Assembly (NCBI RefSeq): GCF_000143415.4
Contig: NW_003314294.1
Location: 300,616-364,615 of the forward strand
Length of the DNA: 64,000 nt
Reading direction: 5' to 3'
Origin: Selaginella moellendorffii
Lineage: Eukaryota > Streptophyta > Lycopodiopsida > Selaginellales > Selaginellaceae
The notes below the pieces were generated by a model. That model was given only the letters and a program-made list of their open reading frames with translations, made no database searches and had not been told where the DNA came from. Positions 32,142 through 43,379 of this stretch are shown piece after piece (the first letter of the stretch is position 1; each line of letters begins with the position of its first letter). Made by a program: the position numbers and the translations under genes.

Positions 32142-32700
32142 GGATGATTGCTTCGCACTTGCACGAGTGAGCTTATATACTGAAAGTTTTAGCTTCGGGC
32201 CGACCCTGCAAAGATGACGGGCCCCATACGATATGCATGTAAGGTTTATGTCTGAGAGGTTCGGGATTGAACTATCCTTGCGATGGAAGCATGGAAAACA
32301 CGTAAAAGCCCGTGAAAACATTCAACATTTCAACATTCAATATTCAACATTCAACATTCAACATGCCCTTCCGTGTACGTTCCAATAGTTTCAGCATTTG
32401 AAGTACATACTTAGAATATCCAAGTACGATATTCCTTAATGTAATGGTTGTGATTCCTCAATTGCATTAATATGACTAAACAAAATTAGTCAAGGAATGC
32501 CCACAGAGAATGTAAATAAAAAAGATGAGCCATAGCCAAAAGCTTTGGTGATTTTCATTCTAGATGCATTGGAGAGTGGGAGAAGGATGCGGCTGGCTGG
32601 TTCCTGTGTGATTGATCATCCCGATGAATTCTTACAGCGTACCAAAAGATACAAAAAATCAAATCAAAGACGTATAAAAGACTTTCACTAGCATATTCCT
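32142..32700. repeat. Intergenic, with a short ATTCAAC-type tandem repeat
   Basis: About 32318-32366 carries repeated ACATTCA units. Otherwise I see nothing but the upstream region of the protease gene. Confidence 0.5.
32172..32179 (-). promoter_or_regulatory. TATA box of the cysteine protease gene
   Basis: TATATAAG on the minus strand, about 30-38 nt before the ATG at 32141. The 5' leader would be very short, or translation starts close to the cap. Confidence 0.5.
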
Positions 32701-32709
32701 AGCATATCC

Positions 32710-33420
32710 ACTATAAACCTTTGCAGCGATTGGCACGCCGCGACGACGATCTCCACCACTTGCAATTCCAGTCGCCCTTCCATGTGCACCAGACCTACGC
32801 CGCACTCCTAATGCAGCAGACCTACCGCAGGGGTGGCGAATCCACGCCCACATTGTCGCCTCCTCGGCGATCACCTCCTCCAGATGTATGGCAAATGCGG
32901 CAGCGTCGACGACGCCATCCAGGTCTTCCACGCCCTCCCGCGAAGAAGCCTCTTCTCCTGGAACTTCATCATCGCGGCATTCGCCAAGAACAGGCATGGC
33001 TGCAAGGCGATCGAGATGTTTAGGAGCATGGACTCGGCGGGGATCAAGCCCGACAGCGCTACTCTCTCCAGCGTCCTTGGCGCTTGCTCCAGCTTGAGGG
33101 ATCTGGAAGAAGGCCGGAGAACGCACTTGTGAGCATGTACGCGCAGGCTGGACGTTGCGAGGGCCGAGCGCTGGAGCTTTTCGAGAGGTGGGAAAGAGGC
33201 GCATTCGAGGCTCTCACCTGGAAGCCAATGTGACCATGTACGCCAAGTTTGGGAAAGTCGGCATGGCGAGAGATGGATCCAGCACAAGCTTGTTGATGAG
33301 TCAGAACGCTGCTAAGAGTCACCTTGCCCGGCTGCTCGAGAGCTTCTCGGTTCCTCCTGTGCTGAGTGTAGGCCACGATCAAGGCCGCCCAGGAGACCAC
33401 GTCGTGAGCTCTCACTTTTG
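32710..33420 (+). pseudogene. Shuffled PPR gene fragments
   Basis: 32884-33132 encodes PPR repeats (MYGKCGSVDDAIQVF, SWNFIIAAFAKN, KAIEMFRSMDSAGIKPD, TLSSVLGACSSLRDLEEGRR) and stops. A second plus-strand piece near 33215-33280 reads SHLEANVTMYAKFGKVGMAR. Directly after it, on the minus strand (33320-33415), comes KVRAHDVVSWAALIVAYTQH. So PPR pieces in opposite directions are joined. PPR proteins bind organellar RNA; nothing here can make a whole one. The first part is nearly identical to 41200-41519. Confidence 0.8.
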
Positions 33421-33790
33421 AGAGAATCCCGTCAAGTTCGTTGCACCTCCCATTTCTGGATTCTTACTATTTAAATTTCGATTGTTCATATTCGGCAAGA
33501 GTGGGACGGGAAATACCTCCAACACTGGTTGTCCCGGAGCTGGTGTAAGAGCTAATGTTCGACGCAGTGCCACAACTAGTGCCAGGGCTGATGACAAATG
33601 CAGTGCTGGAGCAAGTGCCAGAGATGGTGCTGGACACTGTGTCGAAAGTGGAGCTGGCCATGGAGATAGTGTTTGCACTTGAGACCTTGGTGCGTTTTCT
33701 ATGGGAGACTCCAACCATGGCTCTTCGCTACCCCAATCCCATGACTCCCAAACTAAATCCATGGATGGAGGCTCGACATCACTCCCATCC
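33412..33790 (-). pseudogene. Copy of the Trp-rich coding fragment (WDWGSEEPW)
   Basis: Minus strand reads DLVWESWDWGSEEPWLESP and then a Ala/Pro/Ser-rich tail across frames. Homologous to 41857-42160 (plus) and to the end of the ORF at 53054-54196 (minus). Family unknown to me. Here it is a fragment between PPR pieces. Confidence 0.6.
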
Positions 33791-33879
33791 TCACTTCCAA
33801 ATATGGTACCACCTTGTTATTGCCCGCAGGTTGAAGATGGTGGAGATGGAGAAATTAGGGCAAGAACTGAAGATGGGCT

Positions 33880-34290
33880 TAGAAAGCTACCCGTATAGTT
33901 GGTGTGGCTCGTCTGAGGATCGTGTGAGAAGTTTGTTGGTGCGGACAACCCGCATGCTGCTGCCCTCACTTTTTACTTTGAGAGTAGCACGTGTGGAGCA
34001 CTGCTCCATAGCCTCATCTTCAAATCCCCGTGATGCACAGGAACTTCGGCTCCACAGTATCTCGACGCCATAGCCATGGTGAGCGTAGGCTGCGATGACC
34101 CGGCATTCTTTGCCTCCATCCTCTCGCAAGCTTGCAGCAATCACACCACTGTAGCTTCTGGACAGAATCTGGACTATTCTGCGCCACCTTGTGATAAGCT
34201 TCAAGAGTTTCTTTGTCCAGATTATTCTGTAGTATTGTTGATCCAGGATGCCACAGATTATGCTGGATCCCATTGAAAACTTGTAGCAAA
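33880..34290 (-). pseudogene. PPR fragment (C-terminal side)
   Basis: Minus strand has CRVIAAYAHHGYGVE and, near 34210-34280, FNGIQH with decayed following sequence. These match 54690-54740 and 56395-56440 of the larger broken PPR gene. Several frameshifts. Confidence 0.6.
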
Positions 34291-34839
34291 TGTAATAATT
34301 TTAATCATACTTATGTAAACTACTAGTATCTAATCTTGATCCTCTCAATCCAAGAAAACTTTATTTTTTTCTAAAAATGTACTTGTCGGTTTAGTCGTTA
34401 TGAGGATACTGTTAGTTCCTTTATTAGCCCCTTTTGTCCAAATGGTAGTTAATTGGGTTTAGCATATGTACTTAGCTAAATAAATATAAAGTAATAATTC
34501 ATATGTGTTGTTTTCTATTGAGCATACTTGGTTTAACTTTTAATTCTCTTTTGCTATATATCTTTGACTTATATATGTTGTATATTGAGTCCAATCCCTT
34601 AATATTGCTATATGATAAATTATTGTATTTATAAAGACACCCTCACTATCATGCTTTATATGTTAGTATTGTTTTGGTCCTATATGCTATTCATGGTAAG
34701 TGTTTATATCTGCCGGAGAGGCATATTTATGAAATATAAAGAGCGTCTTAAATACCATGATCACAATTTTAGGACCATTTCATATTTAATAAATTTTCAA
34801 ATTTGTTCCAAAGTCTAACTTATATGAAGCACTTTAGCT
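34291..34839. repeat. AT-rich dispersed repeat
   Basis: Matches 3898-4340 in pieces; no coding. Probably retrotransposon non-coding debris. Confidence 0.4.
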
Positions 34840-35530
34840 ATTGGACATGCACAATTTCTAGAGGATTAATCTATTAAATGTTATACTAAACCTCATAAAA
34901 TTGTGCTCCAATTTACCACAATATTTAATATGGTCTGTTCCACTAAATAAAAAGCCCTTTAGACAAAGCACATATTATAAAATTGGGAATATGAATTAAC
35001 ACTAGATTATCCACTTTATACTTTGTAAATGGATGATGATGGGAGTTGTAGTGTTGTTGTTATCCATGTATACATGGCTCAACTTTACTCAAAGTAGTGG
35101 ATGGATGCTCATCAAATACAAATCCCAAGATTAGCAGCTTGTAGGAATCGCAAAGATAAACCTAACTCCATTAATAGTATTGTATTATGACCATATAAAC
35201 TTTTTTATAGTGAGGTACTAATAAAACTCTATACCTTTGTGATATATATATATATCGAAGAGATGGTAAATAACCATTCTAATTTGAATGTTGAAAGTTT
35301 ATGTCCTTCACAATCATCCCTTAAGATCAAAACACACTTGGGCTAACATAATTTTGAAACTAATATAAAAAATGTCCACACAATTAGGATACATCAAAAT
35401 TGAAGGAGTCATTAATAACTCCTTTGTGATGCAGAAATGCCCATTTAAAGTCATTAGACTAAATAAAAGATGATTTTAGCAATAGTCACAATAGTGTAGT
35501 ATGATTAAAAATATGATCAATAAATAACCA
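34840..35530 (-). pseudogene. Decayed integrase/RNase H pieces of the 175-bp-LTR gypsy family
   Basis: Aligns in order with about 19680-20130 and then jumps to about 21400-21600 of the better copy. Nearly every difference is towards A or T. No open frame survives. Confidence 0.7.
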
Positions 35531-36050
35531 AATTATTGCATATTATTCATACATTTATAGTGAATAAACTCTATAGTCCTTGGTTCTCCTAGTGGCTGCA
35601 CTGCAAATCTAGCTTGCCAAACTATATCTATAGCCACAAAATTATCCAAAGCACTCATAAATAAAGTATATTCCTACCCCTAAATTTGAAATTGTATATA
35701 TTGAGCATCTATGTATGTCTTTCTTCTTGTGAAGCATCAATGGACGTAGATATCCATTTATGGGATGCAATACAAGTAGATGATTAATTGCCTCACATGG
35801 AATAGCTAGTTTATACAATAGAAGAATTAGTAGATTGTGAAAATCCTTTTGGCTTAATAAGTGTTCTAAATATATAATAAGGATAATAAGTAGGTTAGGC
35901 ATGGTTGATCAACCTAAGGTATAGTTTAGCTTTTGCTTGCATACTTGTCTTTATTTTGCATGTAACCTGGGTCTAAGCCTAATCTAAATACCAATTAGCA
36001 TACTCATATCCTTGCAGTAGCCTATTGATATACTAAAATAGTGCCAAACT
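35531..36050. other. Unassigned AT-rich sequence
   Basis: A minus-strand frame at 35642-35902 is open for 86 codons but resembles nothing I know. The right part shares a repeat with 4350-4570. Confidence 0.35.
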
Positions 36051-37290
36051 TCGTGTAAAAGTCATCAAAAACTTTATGAGATATGCAAATGCCCATTCAT
36101 AATTCAAAGCTAGATGAAAGATAATGTTAATGACTTTAAAAATGCTTATAAATAATGCAATATAATTAGAAAATTGATTAACAAAATGACTAAAATATTG
36201 TACATTGCCCAAGAAGTACTATATATCATTCACATATTTTTGAGTAAAGAATTTTAGATAACATATCATAATAAGGAACTTTAAAACAAAATACTCCCAT
36301 TATGCTTCATTATAAAATAAGATTCATATACCCAAGGACTTCGAGACTTCTAAATAACACCTTTCTTCAACATTTTCTTGACATTTGTGTATAAAATATT
36401 TTATCTTCTTTAGTGATAGACACCGAATAAAAACTTTGATTGGATAAGCATCCCTAGTTAGAGTAGGATTATGTACTGCAATCTTGGCTATAAATGATAA
36501 GTCAAAATCAAAAAAATCAATATACTCTTTCTTGAGTCAGTCAATTGCTATAACACAAAGATTGTCACTATCTGAGGAATTTGAAGAAGGAATAAAATAG
36601 CAAGAACAAAACATAATAGAAATAAATAAAAAGACAAAAGTCATAAAAGTAAATGTAAAAGCAAAGGGATGAAATAGAATAAAAGTGAGAGGAATGGTAT
36701 GATTGTGTTACAATTAATCTATACCAAGATGATGTCAAAAGATTGACTGAAAACCACTTGCGATGATCGAAATTCAAACATATGCACAACTAGGTTTGCC
36801 TCATCTTGTGCATATGCATGTGTATAGCTGTTGTCATAGAAAAAAAAGACTAACTCAAGTGCATAATATAATTATGGATGACAACGTGCCTAATGATAGA
36901 AGATAAATTGAAATTTATATCAACTAATATAGAGAGGATAATAAAGGACCTTTTATTATAAAAAGATAGAGTGGTCATTTACTTATTCGCACAAGGACCC
37001 TCCACTACACATGCATTCTAGAAGAGTCTATGTGTTATTATAGTAGTGCTAATAGGATGTTGTTTATGCTAAACTTCCACCTAGAAAATAGAGGATGCCA
37101 ATCTAGAAAATACTAATAACATTAATACTTATGGCTAATTTCATCATATATTTAGTAGTGAACAGCATGGCCTTGGCCACAACCACGTCTTTACACTTGT
37201 CCTTGAACACGGGCAAAAGTAATATCAACTTCAATTGGAATAAGATCATCTCCTATATGAAGTGGAGATGACATTTGTGTAATGATAATG
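36051..37290 (-). pseudogene. Decayed RT, protease and knuckle of the same gypsy family
   Basis: Aligns with about 21500-21610, then 22130-22600, 22600-22900 and 22960-23270 of the element at 19323-24330, with deletions between. Strong C-to-T/G-to-A drift. The last 300 bases are closely similar to 28240-28530, so both come from the same sub-lineage. Confidence 0.7.
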
Positions 37291-38400
37291 TAAGCGACTA
37301 ATTTTTCCATTCTACTTTAGTCACTTAAACACACCTTTGACCACTTGGAGGAGTCTCATTCACCACGTCCATAAAACCAATTCAGGATTTGGGACTTGCT
37401 AGCCCCGAGAATAACATCCAGGCCACTTAACTTTTGCATTTGGTCCAAGTGCTCCATGTGTCTAGTCCCATGACTGACACTCCAAAGTACCACTAACATA
37501 CCAGCCCATTATGCTAAGGCCATGCCCATTCATCTTGGTCACACCAGTGGTTCAACACCACCTACATCGCAATCCTATTTCTCAAAGACTTAGCCTTCTA
37601 TCCATGAGTGACTATCCAAGATCTACTCCTTAGCATCCTTAAGATGCTTATTGACATAGGGAATAACATTCCCCATTAGTCCCCACCAAGTCCCTTTTCC
37701 ATCCATGGCCGTGTTTGGCAACACTGCCACTGGGACAAGGCTCACAAGCCCGACCACTAAGTCCCACTGTCCTTTGGGACTTCCTCACCACATGACCGTA
37801 TCCTTGGTCACTACACTAGAGGACCACTTTTCTTCTTTCCATAATCTAGGACTTTGGGACAACATTTCAGAACACTGTAGCCCTATGCGAGCCTCATGGG
37901 TACTCTCCCCACCTTCTGCCTTTGGGTGCTCTAGCCATGGGCTTAGAGCAAGGTTTCATTGAGCCACGCTAGGTATCCAAGTAGGTAGTGCCACCTACGC
38001 TTGGATTGGGAGTATCGACCATTTGATCTCCCAGGGGAACTAGAGCTGGCTCTTGAACATTTCACCAAGCTACTCTACTTGTTAGTTGGTATTCACTGAC
38101 TTCCTAGTGATTATCCATCACCCTACACTTAAGCATAACCTTCCTGAGCCAAACTGGCCTTTCCTGGCCAAACTAGCTCCACTGGGGTCCAATTGTGAGA
38201 CACAAATCCCTAAGCCCCAAAGTGGAGCTGAAAGGGTGCCACGTGGTAGTGGCCGAAGCAAAAGCCAAATGAGTGTAACACGTTTGGACTAAAAGGCTCT
38301 GACTCGAAAGGTCGAGAGAGAAAGAGCGAGCTTTGTGGCATGGGACCCCTCTCCTCAGTAAGAAGGCAAATCCGGATGACTGGGTAAGCTGGAAAATTTG
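37291..38400. other. Non-coding block of higher GC, origin unknown
   Basis: Starts TGTAAGCGAC at the edge of the gypsy remnant and is clearly less AT-rich than its left neighbour. Short frames only. Its right end (GGTAAGCTGG near 38383) resembles the right end of the solo LTR at 45453-46588, so it may be a long LTR of a related element. I find no second copy or TSD. Confidence 0.35.
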
Positions 38401-39180
38401 GTTTTCTTGTTGGCTAGAGTTTTTCCATTTCTATTGGAAGTTTTCTTTTTTCTTCTGATGAGTTGCCTTTGTTCTTTGTTGTTTTCTTTGCATGAATTTG
38501 ATCCTTTATCTATGGTGACAAGCTGAGCGGACAAGGAACAACTGATTGCCTGGGACATGTAGCTCTTGTCACTGATCTCATGAGGCATTGAGGGACATAG
38601 GGCATAGCAACCGGCATGATCTCTTGGAAGCTCACGGCTTATGGAAAGTTTTTCCATAGCAGTCTTCCACACAAGGTTCGTTATTTTCTCTTCTTCCAAC
38701 TGAATTCTAGAGTAGGTTTATGTAGACCATTAATCCGATGGAAGCTATGAAGGAGATCCAGACTCATTTTCCCACACGTCCAAGTTATGGTTTTGCAACA
38801 CTATCCACAATGAAGCCCACGTGGAGCTGTAAGAATACATGACGGTTTTAACCTTGAAACTCGTTCTTGAAGATCCCGGAGGTGGGCTGAAGCATATCCC
38901 TGGTGCACGATTTGTAGGAATTGCAGCTCCGTTTTTTATGTTTTTCTCTAGTAAATGCTAACATAATGCTGACTTTTCAACTTCTGAAGACGTCTACGTG
39001 GATGTAAGCAGCTTGACCGTTTTGTGTGTTCCCGTTTCTCAGGATTGATGTCCACGTACCATGCACAGAGCGACTTCTTGCTATCTGATATGCGCCAGGT
39101 TCCAAGTTATGGCCAACATAATTTCTCGCTTATGTCTATAACACCTTAAAGTGATTAGAATATGTGGTTTAGGTCAGGCT
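38401..39180. repeat. Upstream region of an F-box paralogue, duplicated at 2960-3370
   Basis: Shares blocks with 2960-3370 (see there). A minus-strand frame at 38355-38699 is open but I do not recognise it. Confidence 0.4.
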
Positions 39181-39187
39181 CATACCA

Positions 39188-40085
39188 TGGTGGGAGATCT
39201 TTTCGCGTCTGGGCATAGTCCGTGCAAGCAGTGTGTGTAAGTCATGGAGGGACATAATCCAATCCCCAGACTTCAAAGCCAGGAGTGTGATGGATCAAGG
39301 GGTTTGGATTCTCACTTATGTCAATGATGTGTTGAGGGCGTGGTGTCCACTCTCAGGCTTTTTCTTGGATGAGCCTTTCCCAAGCTTTGAGCGTTCTTAT
39401 AGAGTTTTGGCTATTGAGCATGGGCTGGTGCTTTTGCGCTGTGGATCGAAGAGCTATGTTGGCAATCCCGTGGTCTTGGAATGGAAAGAAGTTGGATGAA
39501 GAGATCCTATGGTCTCACAAAGTACGATTTAGTGTTGATCGCCAGAGGTACTCCATATATGTTATCAATAGTGACCGGTTGAACGAAATTTCTGTTATAT
39601 ATGACTCATCCGTGAGTGCTTGGAGCATTGATCAATTTCTTGGTCCAGCTCTAGAAGCTAGAGCTAAACCACAGTATTCTTTAGAGACAAAGGAGCCGAG
39701 GAGTTACATCAGTCATTTCGAGTATAAGGGGCGAAAAACGCTTGAGGTGATTACTAACAACGAGTTTAGTGTTTGGGAAGAGAGGGATCCATCAATTAAA
39801 AAATGCATGAGCGACATTGATAAGACTTTTAAGGTGGATAAGAGTTGGTGGAACTTGGTGGCAAAAATTGGCATACCTAAGCGCAAAAAATATAATTGTC
39901 ACTACCTAGAAACCCTGTATTGCTTCTGGTCCAAAGAAGCCCGCCCAAAACTTCGTCCTTTTGTCGTGGACCTGGAAACTAAAACCTCATATGTTTTCCC
40001 ACGCAAGTACAGGCATGACCGATTTTCGAGCACTGTTTATATTCTGATTGGAAAAACCACCCCGGTTCCAGACCAGCTGAAATAA
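39188..40085 (+). pseudogene. Broken F-box family paralogue
   Basis: Begins with a partial F-box (WEIFSRL-G-IVRASSVCKSW; about 15 residues shorter than in the intact gene and without an obvious ATG in frame), then DIIQSPDF, WILTYVNDVLRAWCPLSG and LLRCGSKSYVGNPV. At about 39490 about 40 nt are missing compared with 15104-15995, shifting the frame. The rest continues as LDEEILWSHK, FSVDRQRYSIYVIN, FEYKGRKTLEVITNNEF, LYCFWSKEARPKLRPFVVD and ends PDQLK. One shift and a damaged F-box make function unlikely. Closest in the window to the broken copy at 15104-15995. Confidence 0.82.
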
Positions 40086-40640
40086 AGCTTTCGGGATTTG
40101 TTAAAGGCCATTGTTATTTGGAATGCCTCGTCCACTTTCTAAATTTGTTCTAGGAAGCAAAAATTACAAATATCCAATGCTAATTTTTATTTAATTCTTG
40201 TAATATTATATATTAGATATATTTACATAATTGATAAACACAAGATTAATCTTATTCCATATCAACCATTAGATGGTAGAATAAAAAATAATATACTAGA
40301 AAGTGTTTAGGAAAGTTTATAAATTATAAACATGTTTATAAATTATAAATACAAGATTAATCTAAATGAATAACAACCATTAGATGGTAGAATATCCTAG
40401 TATATCCAAGCATATTTTAGGTATATTCACTACCATCCTACAGGTTTGCTTAAGCAAACCAAAAATCTTAAAATTATTTTTAAAATCCAGAAATTTTACA
40501 GTTTTACATCTGGAGGTATTCTTTTTTAAGCTTTTATTTCAAAGATGCCATAAACAATGTAAATCACATCACACAACACACTTAGAATGATAAAAAGATG
40601 ATAGACATTATAAAACCGAATAGTAATACAAGGGAGGCGT
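40086..40640. repeat. AT-rich stretch with direct repeats and palindromes
   Basis: AAGATTAATCT and CAACCATTAGATGGTAGAAT occur twice (about 40241-40284 and 40351-40393). Perfect palindromes: TTATAAACATGTTTATAA near 40327 and GGTTTGCTTAAGCAAACC at 40443-40460. It may be a decayed miniature element. Confidence 0.45.
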
Positions 40641-41150
40641 AAGACCACTATACCTACCTTCTACACTCCTTACACTCTTTTGTAATTGAGAGCTCCTCCG
40701 TTCTGCACAGGTAGATAAGGCTACGGAGATCCTTCTCGGCCCAAGGAATCCCAGGGAATTGTTCCCACAAAGGCTGGAAGGCTATGCAGTCGTATAGGAC
40801 ATGAAAGACGTCCTCTGCCTGGCGGGAGTACAAAGGAGGCAGTCTCGAAGGTGCCAAGGTGTTCTAGGCCGCACATGACAAGTCTTAACCTTGAGAGTGT
40901 GGTTCCTGCATCTGTATGCTGCTATATTGCACCCAGGGGGGAACTTGGTGATAGACCCGTCCCATTGAATTCACTGTCAAGCAATAGATTTCATACTTGA
41001 CAGCCATGAGCGTTCTCTCGCCCCATGCTTGTTCCATCCACCAGGTGCAGTTGTCCATGGGACCTTGAATTATCTCCTTGATATCTAGCTTCGTAAATAA
41101 GACGTTGATAGCAGCATGGAGAGCTTGGTTTGGAGCTGTGACAAGCACAG
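40640..41150 (-). pseudogene. LINE 3'-end remnant (zf-RVT-like)
   Basis: Minus strand reads a DVFHVLYDCIAFQPLWEQFPG segment, the H/C pattern found after the reverse transcriptase of plant LINEs (zf-RVT), preceded in a nearby frame by KYEIYCLTVNSMGRVYHQ. Stops interrupt it. No poly-A tail or TSD found. Confidence 0.4.
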
Positions 41151-41164
41151 CTGTGTTCCTACGG

Positions 41165-41840
41165 CGCGCTCCTCAAGCACTGGGGCAATGCGGCAGACCT
41201 ACCGCAGGGGCGGCGAATTCACGCCGACATTGTCGCCAGCGATGGATTCCTCGGCGATCACCTCCTCCAGATGTATGGCAAATGCGGCAGCGTCGACGAC
41301 ACCATCCAGGTCTTCCACGCCCTCCCGCGAAGAAGCCTCTTCTCCTGGAACTTCATCATCGCGGCATTCGCCAAGAACAGGCATGGCTGCAAGGCGATCG
41401 AGATGTTTAGGAGCATGGACTCGGCGGGGATCAAGCCCGACAGCACTACTCTCTCCAGCGTCCTTGGTGCTTGCTCCAGCTTGAGGGATCTGGAAGAAGG
41501 CCGGAGAACGCGCTTGTGAGCATGTACGCGCAGGCTGGACGTTGCAAGGACCGAGCGCTGGAGCTTCTCGAGAGGAAGGAGCTGGAGCCCACCTTTGCAA
41601 GCGTTTTCATGTTCTTTGCTGCCGGATCATCGGGGCAGACAATGGGAGGTGGGAAAGAGGCGCATTCGAGGCTCTCACCTGGAAGCCAATGTGTCCGTGG
41701 CCTCTGCGACCATACGGCAAGTTTTGGAAAGTCGGCATGGCGAGAGATGGATCCAGCACAAGAATGTGGTATCCTGGAACGCAATGCTGGGTGCCGGTAC
41801 CTACACACAGAAAGCTCTTGGGTGCCACCATCTCGTGTCC
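41165..41840 (+). pseudogene. Shuffled PPR fragments, copy of 32.7-33.4 kb
   Basis: 41271-41519 encodes the same PPR block as 32884-33132 with two or three changes (MYGKCGSVDDTIQVF...DLEEGRR). Further frames give LELLERKELEPTFASVF, SHLEANVSVA and KNVVSWNAMLGAGTYTQ (near 41765-41815), PPR pieces in the same order as in the 54.2-57.5 kb gene but in three frames. Confidence 0.8.
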
Positions 41841-41856
41841 TGATGTCGAGCCTCCA

Positions 41857-42160
41857 TCCATGGACTTAGTTTGGGAGACATGGGATTGGGGTAGCGAAGA
41901 GCCATGGTTGGAGTCTCCCACAGAAAACACACCAAGTGCAAACACCATCTCCATGGCCAGCACCAGGGGCACCTCCACTTTCGACACTGTGTCCAGCACC
42001 ATCTCTGGCACCTGCTCCAGCACTGCATTCGGCACCAGCTCTGGCACTAGCTGTGGCACTACGTCGAACATTAGCTTTTACACCAGCTCCGGGACAACCA
42101 GTGTTAGAGGTATTTCCCATCCCGCTCTTGCCGAATATGAACAATCAAAATTTAAATAAG
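41857..42160 (+). pseudogene. Copy of the Trp-rich coding fragment (WDWGSEEPW)
   Basis: Plus strand reads DLVWETWDWGSEEPWLESP, a Ser/Thr-rich stretch with repeated SGT units, and ends YEQSKFK. Opposite orientation to its copy at 33412-33790 relative to the neighbouring PPR block. Function unknown. Confidence 0.6.
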
Positions 42161-42199
42161 AATCCAAAAATGGGAAGTGCAACGAACTTGACGGGATTC

Positions 42200-43311
42200 T
42201 CTCTAAGGTGAGAGCTCACGACGTGGTCTCCTGGACGACTTCGATCGTGGCCACGGGAGGAACTGAGAAGCTCTCTAGCAGCTGACTCTTACCAGCGTTC
42301 TGAGCGTCTGTTCCAATGCCAACGATTTGGAGCTCGGGCAGGCACGCACGACTCTTAGGAAAGATGGATCCAGCAACAGCGTTGTGGTGGCGTCACTCAT
42401 CAACAAGCTCGACTAGATTTTCCAGAGAACTAACTAGATTTTCGTTGGGCTCCACCTCCATCCTTTTGAAAAACTCCAGTGCTTGCTTGGTCTTTCCTTG
42501 CCGAGAACAGGCAGCGATCTCCAGGAGACCACGATCTTGCTCTCGATCTTGTCAAACACGGCCCTCGCAACGTCTAGACTAGAGCATCGCGTGTACATGC
42601 TCACAAGCGCGTTCTGGATGATGATCGAGGACGAGACCCCTGATCCCTTCCTCGAGCGAGGAACAAGCTCCCAGGATCCCAGCGAAAGTCGTGTCCCTGG
42701 CTTTCAATCCGAAACCTTCCATCTCCTTGTAGAGCTGCCGAGCTTGGGCGCTATGCCGCGATCATCGAGTTCCAGCATATCACTCTGTTCTCGATCCGAT
42801 CGAACACCTTTCTGGCCTCTCGCAGCCTCCCACAGCAGGCATACATCTTCACGAGCCCAGTCTCCACAACTATCCCGCTCTGGAACTCGCCACTGGACAT
42901 GGATCCTCCGGCTTTCTTCCAGATCCCTCAGGCTGGAGCAAGCGCCAAGGACACTGGAGAGAGTAGCACTGTCGGGCTTGATCCCCGCCGAGTCCATGCT
43001 CCTAAACATCTCGATCGCCTTGCGGCCATGCCTGTTCTTGGTAAATGCCGCGATGATGAAGTTCCAGGAGAAGAGGCTTCTTCGCCAGAGGGCATATACA
43101 TGTGATCGCTGAGGAATCCATTGCTGGCGAGGCCGCTGGCGACAATGTGGGCGTGGATTCGCCGCCCCTGCGGTAGGGCTGCCGCATTGCAGAGCGGCGT
43201 AGGTCTGGCGTACCTGGAAGGGCGACTGGAATTGCATCGTCGAGGCGTGGCTGTAGCGGCCAATAACGAGCCCGTAGAACAAAGTGAGGCGGGACACGTG
43301 GATGATGACAT
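42200..43311 (-). pseudogene. PPR fragments, minus strand, inverted copy of 41.2 kb block
   Basis: Minus strand reads RRSLFSWNFIIAAFTKNRHG, KAIEMFRSMDSAGIKPDSAT, LSSVLGACSSLRDLEESRR (about 42895-43100) and further PPR pieces to 42300. Frames are shifted at several places. The part 42895-43190 is an inverted copy of 41186-41519. Confidence 0.8.
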
Positions 43312-43379
43312 GGACAGAGATGACTCGGCAGGGAGATCCGACGTGGCGGGGAGGACAGAATATCTAGTTTACTTTAACT

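Noticed and set aside
37291-38400. Block as a second long solo LTR
   Set aside because: Starts TGTAAG and resembles the right end of the 45453 LTR, but no TSD, no clear end and no second copy; left as unknown.
38355-38699. 114-codon minus-strand frame with EKLSISRELPRDHAG
   Set aside because: Its copy near 3.1 kb is interrupted by a stop, and no domain is recognisable; kept only as part of the duplicated segment.
40443-40460. 18-bp palindrome GGTTTGCTTAAGCAAACC as a MITE end
   Set aside because: No paired terminal repeat or target duplication could be found around it.
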